5,304 nucleotides of DNA, taken from positions 1-5,304 of the forward strand of contig JAEYTU010000129.1 of the NCBI GenBank assembly GCA_023433825.1, given 5' to 3'. Below the pieces are notes generated by a model. The model did not search any database. It worked only from the letters and a program-made list of their open reading frames with translations, and was not told the DNA's origin. The DNA comes from Planctomycetota bacterium. GTDB taxonomy: Bacteria > Planctomycetota > UBA1135 > UBA2386. The first letter of the stretch is position 1; every line of letters starts with the position of its first letter. Below, in pieces: positions 1 to 5,304 of the stretch. Made by a program: the position numbers and the translations under genes.

Positions 1-39
1 GAAGTGAAACAAAGGTGCCTGGCACCTTTGTTTCACTTC
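1..39. repeat. 39-bp perfect palindrome, copy 1 (REP-like / possible bidirectional terminator)
   Basis: The left arm GAAGTGAAACAAAGGTGCC (1-19) is the exact reverse complement of the right arm (21-39) around a single central T at 20. It may extend left of the window. It lies 39 bp past the stop codon of gene A. As RNA it would form a long hairpin; a core GGTGC/GCACC stem with a 3-nt loop is followed on both strands by a T-rich run (TTTGTTT), so a bidirectional intrinsic terminator is plausible. There is no run of T beyond the outer stem, so the full-length hairpin is not a textbook terminator. A second copy in the window, and the perfect symmetry, also fit a dispersed REP-type element mobilised by a RAYT-like transposase. 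No such gene is in view. Structure is certain; function is not. Confidence 0.9.
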
Positions 40-45
40 CTAACA

Positions 46-56
46 GAAAGTGAAAC
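46..56 (+). repeat. isolated fragment of the palindrome arm
   Basis: The bases GAAAGTGAAAC lie seven bases after palindrome copy 1 and repeat the outer part of its arm (AAGTGAAAC matches exactly at 48-56). No partner arm follows; the sequence continues into GGCAGCGACG. It could be the remnant of a second, decayed palindrome or a chance match, since nine bases is short. Confidence 0.35.
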
Positions 57-78
57 GGCAGCGACGATCACGAACGAC

Positions 79-2703
79 TCACTTCGGCAGACGCAGCACG
101 ACCTCGGCGGTGGCCGGCAGCGTGACGTCGCCGAGGCGCACCTGACCGCCGCTCCCATCCTGCGCGCGCACTTCGTACGCACCCGGCGCGAGCCAGATCT
201 CGAGCGTCCCATCCGCCGCCGTCGTGTCGGCGGTCAAGTAGTTCCCACTCGCGGCGTCGTGCACCATCAGCCGAACGTCGGCCGCCGCCGCGCCGTCGGC
301 GCGCAGCACGCGCACCTTCGCCTGCGTCGACTGCGCACGAAACGTGACCTCCGTGACCTCGCCCGGCGTGATCGTCGCAACCTCCGGCGGCGTGAACCGA
401 GCGAAGCGTTGCGCTGACAGCCGCCGCCCCGGACTCGCCGACCACCGTCCCGGCGGGATCAGCGCGTCGAGGCGTCCCTCCGCGTCGGCGGTCAGTCCAA
501 ACCTCCCGCCCGCGTCGAGCTGCGTCATCTGCACGCTGCCCGCGTAGGGCACCCCGTCGAGCACGACCGTCGCGCGCAGCCGTCCAAACCGCTCCCTCGC
601 GACGTCGAACGTCAACTCCTTCGTCTCGCCATCGGCGAACGCGATCCCGGGATGCAGCGCGATTTGCACCGAGTCTCCCATGCCCCCGAGCACCCGAAAG
701 CCAGTCATCTGCAGCTCCCACGTTCCCGGCGGAATGCCGGCAATGACGAACGTTCCGTCCTCGCCAACCGCGAGACGCGCCGCGTCCATCGCCGGTACGC
801 GTTCCATCGTGCGCACGCGACCGAGTCGCGGCTCCGTTCGCTCGACCGGTCGCTGCAGTTGAACCGACGGCGCGAGCCGCGCGTGCGCGTCGGTCAACTG
901 TCCGGTGCGCGGCAGGGCCGCCAACTCACGCAAGTCCGCCACCGCCTCGACCGGCGTCACGCGACCGACGAGCGTGGCGCCGCTCGACACGACGATCCGC
1001 AGTGGGTCGGCGACGCCGACACGAACGTCCGCGACGAGTGTCGTGATGTGCTTCTCGCCGCGCACGCGGACGGCGAACGTCGGCGCCGTTCCGCCGCGCA
1101 GCCTGCAACTGCCGTCGGCAGCCGTCGTCGCGACGTCGACGCGAAGCACGTTCTGGTAGTTCGAAGCGAACCACATCGCGAACGTCTGCACGTGCGAGTC
1201 GACCGTCACGCTGCCACCCGGAGTCGGGAGCAGCAATTCGACCTCCGAGCCGGCGACCGGCGTCCCGTCGGCGCGTTCGACGACGACGCGCTGCGCGGCC
1301 AATGGGCCGAGCCGCACGTCGACGACCGACGGCGCGTTGTCGGCGACGTTCGCTTCGACGAAGTACGCACCGAACAGCCCCGTCGACGCCGCCGGCTCGA
1401 CGACGACGAAATAGGGTCCGCGACGAACGCCGGTCAGCCGCAGGATGCCGTTCTCGTGTCGGTGGCCGCCGCGGACGTCGCTGTCCGTCGACGTCCACCG
1501 CGACCGGCTGCCGGGCTTCGGCAAGAGGCGGACCGAGAAGTGCTCGACCGGCGCGCCGTCGGCGTCGCGGCGCGCGATGACTTCGAGTGGGAGACCGTTT
1601 CGCAGGACGAGACGCACGTCCTTCTCGCCGAACGTGTGGACCGCCTTCGTCTCGAGCGGCTCGTGGTTGTCGGAGTAGACGTGGAGCGAGAACTTCTCGG
1701 ACGACGTCTCCGGGCCGCCGCGGCGGATCGAGAACCTTCCGTTGCGACGGGTCCTCGCGCTGTCGCCGGATCGCTGTGTGTCGACGACCTCGACGTCTGC
1801 GTCGCGAACCGGCGTCCCGGATTCGTCGACGACGATTCCGTCGATCGTGACGACCGGCACCGCGACCTCGACGACGACGTCGAGCACGTGCGCGGGCGCG
1901 GTCAGCACGACTTGGTCCGACTTCGGCGTGACCTTCGTCGCCTTGCGGACGGTCAGCGTCCACGTGCCGGGAGCGAACGAATGCGCGAACGCGAACGTGC
2001 CGTCGGCGGCGGAGTGCGCGACGGCGGCCCAGTGCATCGACATTCCCTCGGCGCGGTCGGCGTCGCTGCGCGAGAGGTCGATGTCGACCTTCTCGCGCGG
2101 CGCGCCGTTCGTGTCGACGACGCGTCCGCGAACGACGACGCCGCCACCGAAGACGACGTCGCCGAGGTCGACGACCTTCGCCGGCGCGAGCGTGCTCCAT
2201 CGCCCGTACATCGGGACGCCGTTCGGTGGCGCGAGGTCGAGTGCGAATTGGTAGGGCGGTGGCGGCGTGATGCGGAACTCGAAGCGACCGTCGGCGCCGG
2301 TCGTCAGCGGGTCGGGGTTGCGCCATTCGATCGGCGGGTGGTCGCGCAGGTAGGCGTCGACGCGCTGTTGGTTCGCGACCCAGCCGTGCAGGCGTGCCTT
2401 CACCGCGGCGATCGGCGCGCCGCTGGTGTCGACGCAGCGCCCGCGGATGACGGTTGCGTTCAGGTTCGTGGGGGGCGTGGTGGTGGGCGTGTCGGCGGGC
2501 GGAGGTGCGAGTTCGGTGCGTGCTGCGGGCGCGTCACCCGGAAGCGCCGCTGCGCCGGCGTCGACGGTGTCGTTCGGCGCAGCGCGCGGCGTCTCGGCGA
2601 CTGCCGGCGCCGGGCCATGCGGCTCACGTTCGCCGTCGCGTGCGAGCCACCAGACCAAACCGGCGAGGGCGAGAACGACGACGACGATCGAGAGTTGGCG
2701 CAT
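79..2703 (-). CDS. Gene A: secreted/anchored multidomain carboxypeptidase-regulatory-like protein (874 aa)
   Basis: Role: a non-enzymatic envelope or exported protein built from stacked beta-sandwich modules; ligand unknown. Visible: ATG start, then MRQLSIVVVVLALAGLVWWL, a basic-then-hydrophobic signal or anchor segment (residues 1-20) with no lipobox Cys. An Ala/Pro/Thr-rich linker follows (about 29-82). About eight modules follow, starting near 84, 186, 284, 373, 471, 578, 706 and 796. The best show the CarboxypepD_reg pattern: G-x-V-V-D-x-x-G-x-P near the start (RGRCVDTSGAP 88-97, RGRVVDTNGAP 192-202, DGIVVDESGTP 288-298), then ADG-x-F and PG-x-W/Y (PGTW 245-248 and 659-662, PGAY 840-843). 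No peptidase, kinase or sortase motif is seen; only two Cys (90, 533), both conserved in gene B. The start is chosen because it gives the hydrophobic N-terminus and matches the frame boundary; upstream GTTGAACTGCC has no clear Shine-Dalgarno. It is a paralogue of gene B, 99 bp away. The number and exact edges of modules are estimates by eye. Confidence 0.9.
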   Translation of the reverse strand: MRQLSIVVVVLALAGLVWWLARDGEREPHGPAPAVAETPRAAPNDTVDAGAAALPGDAPAARTELAPPPADTPTTTPPTNLNATVIRGRCVDTSGAPIAAVKARLHGWVANQQRVDAYLRDHPPIEWRNPDPLTTGADGRFEFRITPPPPYQFALDLAPPNGVPMYGRWSTLAPAKVVDLGDVVFGGGVVVRGRVVDTNGAPREKVDIDLSRSDADRAEGMSMHWAAVAHSAADGTFAFAHSFAPGTWTLTVRKATKVTPKSDQVVLTAPAHVLDVVVEVAVPVVTIDGIVVDESGTPVRDADVEVVDTQRSGDSARTRRNGRFSIRRGGPETSSEKFSLHVYSDNHEPLETKAVHTFGEKDVRLVLRNGLPLEVIARRDADGAPVEHFSVRLLPKPGSRSRWTSTDSDVRGGHRHENGILRLTGVRRGPYFVVVEPAASTGLFGAYFVEANVADNAPSVVDVRLGPLAAQRVVVERADGTPVAGSEVELLLPTPGGSVTVDSHVQTFAMWFASNYQNVLRVDVATTAADGSCRLRGGTAPTFAVRVRGEKHITTLVADVRVGVADPLRIVVSSGATLVGRVTPVEAVADLRELAALPRTGQLTDAHARLAPSVQLQRPVERTEPRLGRVRTMERVPAMDAARLAVGEDGTFVIAGIPPGTWELQMTGFRVLGGMGDSVQIALHPGIAFADGETKELTFDVARERFGRLRATVVLDGVPYAGSVQMTQLDAGGRFGLTADAEGRLDALIPPGRWSASPGRRLSAQRFARFTPPEVATITPGEVTEVTFRAQSTQAKVRVLRADGAAAADVRLMVHDAASGNYLTADTTAADGTLEIWLAPGAYEVRAQDGSGGQVRLGDVTLPATAEVVLRLPK
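2431..2529 (-). repeat. near-identical inter-gene tract, gene A copy (linker and start of module 1)
   Basis: This tract matches 5206-5304 at 97 of 99 bases (differences at 2447 and 2462), including an unbroken identical run at 2463-2529. It encodes the Pro/Thr-rich linker (PPPADTPTTTPP) and the first residues of module 1. Its identity far exceeds that of most of the two genes and includes synonymous positions. The match runs up to the right window edge in gene B, so its true length is unknown. Confidence 0.9.
2644..2703 (-). other. Gene A N-terminal signal peptide or signal anchor
   Basis: Residues 1-20 are Met-Arg-Gln followed by a nearly uninterrupted hydrophobic run (IVVVVLALAGLVWWL), then a charged stretch (ARDGERE). 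This fits Sec export. The run lacks a convincing A-x-A cleavage site and a lipobox Cys, and the Trp-Trp pair at its end is typical of a membrane interface, so an uncleaved inner-membrane anchor with the beta modules in the periplasm is as likely as a cleaved signal. The equivalent part of gene B is outside the window. Confidence 0.7.
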
Positions 2704-2724
2704 GGCAGTTCAACTTTGCGGTGA

Positions 2725-2763
2725 GAAGTGAAACAAAGGTGCCAGGCACCTTTGTTTCACTTT
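2725..2763. repeat. 39-bp palindrome, copy 2, in the gene B-gene A gap
   Basis: The left arm (2725-2743) equals that of copy 1; the right arm (2745-2763) is its reverse complement except for the last base (T at 2763 against G at 2725), leaving perfect 18-bp arms. The central base is A here and T in copy 1. It ends 39 bp beyond the stop of gene B and begins 22 bp upstream of the ATG of gene A, with 21 bases between. It could end transcription of gene B; if so, little room is left for a separate gene A promoter outside the palindrome and the tail of gene B. The rest of the 99-bp gap shows no recognisable promoter boxes. Terminator versus REP-like element is unresolved. Confidence 0.9.
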
Positions 2764-2802
2764 CCCGAAGAAAGCGCCGCGACGTTGGCGAACGGACGAA
2801 CG

Positions 2803-5304
2803 TCACCACCCCGCGGGCAGACGGATGAGCGTGGCCTCGGTCGATGGGACGGCGACGTCTCCGAGGCGCACCATCGCGGCTTCAATCTCGGCGGGAGTAT
2901 GCGGGCCGAGGCGCAACTTGGTCCACGCCTCGTCGCTGACCATCGCGCGCACGCGCGTTCGCAACTGATAGGTCCCCGGCGCCACCCAGATCTCGCACGC
3001 CCCGCCGGCATCCGTCGTCGTCTCGAACAGCGAATGCCCACTGGCCGCGTCGTGCACCGACACCGGCAGGTGGCTCGCCGGTGCACCATCGGCCATCGCC
3101 ACGCGCACTTTCGCGTGCGTCGCCTGCGCGCGGAACGTGATCTCCGCGACCTCGCCCGGCGTCACCGTCGCGACCTCCGGCGGCGTGAACCTCGCGAACG
3201 TGCTCGCCGACAGCTTGCGCACCGGAATCGCCGTCCAGCGTCCCGGCGGAACGAATGTGTCGAACCGCCCCGCAGCGTCGGGCGTCACGCCGAAGCCGTC
3301 CGATTCGTCGAGCCGCAGCAACTGCAGAGCCCCCTCGTAAGGCTCTCCGTCGAGCAGGACCGTCGCGCGCAACCGTCCAAACCGTTGGCTCGCGATGTCG
3401 AACGTCGCCTCCTTCGTCTCGCCGTCGGCGAACGTGATGCCGGAGTGCGCCACCGCGCTCGATCCCGTCGCGCCGAGGTTCGTCTTGCGATACGTGACCA
3501 GCTGCAGATCCCACGTGCCCGCCGGGATCCCGCTCACGACGAACGTCCCGTCCTCCGCGACAAGTATCGATTTCGCGTCGGAACCCGTCGGGACGCGAAC
3601 CGTCGCCCGACCGACTCCGCTCCGCAGATGCACCGACGGCGCAGTTCGCACCTGCTGTTCGGTGAGCGCCCCGGTGCGCGGCAGCCCGGCCATCTCGCGA
3701 AAGTCCGCCAGCGCCTCGACCGGCGTCAGCCGCCCGACCAGCGTCGCACCGCGCGACACGACGATCCGCAGCGGATCGACGACACCGAACCGAACATCGG
3801 TCTCCAACTTCGCCATGTGGGTCTCGCCGCGCACGCGCACGGCGAACGTCGTCCTCCGATCCCCGCGCAACTCGCAGCTTCCGTCGGCGCCCGTCGTCGC
3901 GCTGCCGACGAGCAGGACGTCGCTCCGATTGACACCGAACGTCGTCTCGATCGAGCGCGCCAACGAGTCGACCACGAGCGGCACGCCGGGCGGCGCGATC
4001 TGCAACTCGACATCCGATCCGACGACCGGGCTGTCGTCGTCGAACGTCACGACGACGCGCTGCGAGATCGCGTCCTCGAGCCGCACTTCGACGACCGATG
4101 GCGCGCCGTCGGCGACGTTGGTCTCGATCAAGTAGGCGCCGAACAGCCCCGTCGACGTCGGCGGCTCGACGGTCAACAGGTACGGCCCACGCTGAATGCC
4201 CGTGATGCGCGCGATGCCGTTCTCGTGGCGGAGGCCACCACGAACGCGGCGGTCGGTGCCCCACGAGCCATCGCGACTCCCCGGTTTGGGCAGCAGTCGC
4301 ACGGTGAAGTCCTCGACCGGCGTTCCGTCGGCGGCGCGGCGCACGACGACGTCGAGTCGAAGCCCGCTTTGGAGCACGAGGCGCACGTCCTTCTCGCCGA
4401 ACGAGTGGACGGCCGTCGTCTGCAGCGGCTCGTGCTCGGCGGAGTCGACGCGGAGTGCGACCTTCAGCGCGCCGACGTCACTCGCCGGGGCACGGATCTC
4501 GAACTGACCATCGCGTCCGGTCGTGCTCGTCAGACCGCGAAGGCGGTTCTGCGTGTCGACGATGGTGACATTCGCTCGCGACAGCGGCGCGCCGTCGTCG
4601 TCGACGACGACGCCCGCGATCGTCGCCATCGGAACGGCCGCCTCGACGACGACGTCGAGCACGTGCGCGGGCGCGGCGAGGACGATCTGGTCCGACGTCG
4701 GCGCGACGCGCGGCGCGCCGCCGAGCGAGAGGGTCCAGGTTTCGGGCGTCAGCGACGCGGCGATCGCGAACGACCCGTCGGTGGCCGAACGTGCACGCAC
4801 GCTCCATCGCGTCGACATGCCGGCTGCGCCGTCCGCGTCGCGGCGGTGGAGTTCGACGTCGACGTTCTCGCGCGGCGCACCGTTCGTGTCGACGACGCGT
4901 CCGCGGACCGCGACGCCGCCGCGAAAGACGACGTCGCCGAGGTCGACGACGTTCGCGGGTGGAAGCTCGAACCAGCGTCCGTGCATCGCGGGGAGGTCGC
5001 GCGGTGTCAGCGAGAGGGAGAACTGGTACGGCGGCGGTGGGTTCGTGCGGAACTCGAAGCGACCGTCGGCGCCGGTCGTGATCGGGTCGGGGTCGCGCCA
5101 TTCGATCGGCGGGTGGTCGCGGAGATGGGCGTCGACGCGTTGTTGATTCACGGGCGAGCCATGGAAGCGCGCGCGCACGCCCGCGATCGGTGCCCCATCG
5201 CCGTCGACGCAGCGCCCGCGGACGACGGTTGCGTTCGGGTTCGTGGGGGGCGTGGTGGTGGGCGTGTCGGCGGGCGGAGGTGCGAGTTCGGTGCGTGCTG
5301 CGGG
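2803..5304 (-). CDS. Gene B: paralogue of gene A, carboxypeptidase-regulatory-like multidomain protein (5' end outside window)
   Basis: Role as for gene A: predicted exported, non-catalytic, beta-sandwich repeat protein. An internal GTG at 5178 could be taken as the start, giving 791 aa, but that is not the real start: the frame is open for 42 more codons to the window edge and those codons encode the same linker (PAARTELAPPPADTPTTTPP) and module-1 start (RGRCVDGDGAP) as gene A. So 833 residues are visible and about 58, including the signal segment, are missing. Modules align with A throughout: RGRVVDTNGAP, AGVVVDDDGAPL, HSFGEKDVRLVL, RFGRLRATVLLDG, ARFTPPEVATVTPGE. Identity is about 60% by eye. 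Indels relative to A: +2 residues in module 3, -8 in module 6, +21 in module 8 (2872-2955, charged and containing PAEIEAAM) and a +2 C-terminus (RLPAGW against RLPK). The stop is TGA at 2803-2805. The substrate is unknown. Confidence 0.88.
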   Translation of the reverse strand, partial: PAARTELAPPPADTPTTTPPTNPNATVVRGRCVDGDGAPIAGVRARFHGSPVNQQRVDAHLRDHPPIEWRDPDPITTGADGRFEFRTNPPPPYQFSLSLTPRDLPAMHGRWFELPPANVVDLGDVVFRGGVAVRGRVVDTNGAPRENVDVELHRRDADGAAGMSTRWSVRARSATDGSFAIAASLTPETWTLSLGGAPRVAPTSDQIVLAAPAHVLDVVVEAAVPMATIAGVVVDDDGAPLSRANVTIVDTQNRLRGLTSTTGRDGQFEIRAPASDVGALKVALRVDSAEHEPLQTTAVHSFGEKDVRLVLQSGLRLDVVVRRAADGTPVEDFTVRLLPKPGSRDGSWGTDRRVRGGLRHENGIARITGIQRGPYLLTVEPPTSTGLFGAYLIETNVADGAPSVVEVRLEDAISQRVVVTFDDDSPVVGSDVELQIAPPGVPLVVDSLARSIETTFGVNRSDVLLVGSATTGADGSCELRGDRRTTFAVRVRGETHMAKLETDVRFGVVDPLRIVVSRGATLVGRLTPVEALADFREMAGLPRTGALTEQQVRTAPSVHLRSGVGRATVRVPTGSDAKSILVAEDGTFVVSGIPAGTWDLQLVTYRKTNLGATGSSAVAHSGITFADGETKEATFDIASQRFGRLRATVLLDGEPYEGALQLLRLDESDGFGVTPDAAGRFDTFVPPGRWTAIPVRKLSASTFARFTPPEVATVTPGEVAEITFRAQATHAKVRVAMADGAPASHLPVSVHDAASGHSLFETTTDAGGACEIWVAPGTYQLRTRVRAMVSDEAWTKLRLGPHTPAEIEAAMVRLGDVAVPSTEATLIRLPAGW
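5206..5304 (-). repeat. near-identical inter-gene tract, gene B copy
   Basis: Partner of 2431-2529, at a constant offset of 2775 bases. It lies in the open frame of gene B and encodes its Pro/Thr-rich linker and the start of module 1 (RGRCVDG). It is truncated by the window edge, so the shared tract may extend into the signal-peptide region. Confidence 0.9.

Noticed and set aside
4..417. 137-codon plus-strand frame starting inside palindrome copy 1
   Set aside because: It begins in the inverted repeat and then runs antisense through the 3' end of gene A; the protein is Arg-rich and featureless.
926..2326. Arg-rich 466-codon minus-strand frame inside gene A, and the similar 2882-4264 frame inside gene B
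   Set aside because: Both are out-of-frame readings of the real genes with extreme Arg/Ala content and no family features.
652..2724. A 690-codon open frame on the plus strand, antisense to gene A
   Set aside because: It is rich in Arg, Asp and Val, low in hydrophobic structure, and ends inside the intergenic gap. It mirrors gene A's codons on the opposite strand, as is common in GC-rich genes. The minus-strand frame has a signal segment, recognisable modules and a full paralogue.
2725..2763. CRISPR repeat or tRNA/attachment site
   Set aside because: There are only two copies about 2.7 kb apart with a coding gene between, no spacer series, and no tRNA cloverleaf or integrase nearby.
3395..4135. 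246-codon plus-strand frame antisense to gene B
   Set aside because: Ser/Thr/Arg-rich shadow of the gene B codons with no start context or domain signal.
5176..5178. GTG at 5178 as the start codon of gene B
   Set aside because: It lies inside module 1, after the RGRC-V-D motif. The open frame upstream matches gene A's linker, so the true start is beyond the window.

Overview
The window is GC-rich, densely coding bacterial DNA. It holds two large, tandem, co-directional genes on the minus strand. Both encode secreted or envelope-anchored proteins made almost entirely of repeated carboxypeptidase-regulatory-like (CNA-B/transthyretin-like) beta-sandwich modules. No catalytic domain, transposase, RNA gene or CRISPR array is visible. 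The high GC, the lack of an obvious Shine-Dalgarno, the long non-enzymatic reg-like multidomain proteins and the dispersed-type palindrome fit a Planctomycetota-like genome best, with Myxococcota or another GC-rich deltaproteobacterial lineage as alternatives. This is an inference from style, not a marker-based assignment.

Layout, left to right: a 39-bp perfect palindrome at the left edge (1-39); a 39-bp spacer carrying a broken repeat arm (46-56); gene A (79-2703, minus, complete, 874 aa); a 99-bp intergenic gap with a second copy of the palindrome (2725-2763); and gene B (2803 to beyond 5304, minus), a diverged paralogue of A. Gene B is cut by the right edge: its frame stays open to base 5304, and by comparison with A only about the first 58 residues are missing.

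The two genes align end to end, at about 60% protein identity by eye, with only four indels. In both cases the palindrome lies exactly 39 bp downstream of the stop codon, so the repeating unit appears to be gene plus palindrome. Some stretches of the two genes are nearly identical at DNA level, most clearly 97 of 99 bases in the Pro/Thr-rich linker region. That suggests recent gene conversion or constrained exchange between the copies. The layout predicts further paralogues beyond one or both window edges.

The likely joint role is as a paralogous set of surface or periplasmic beta-domain proteins (structural, adhesive or binding). Substrate and partner cannot be read from the sequence.
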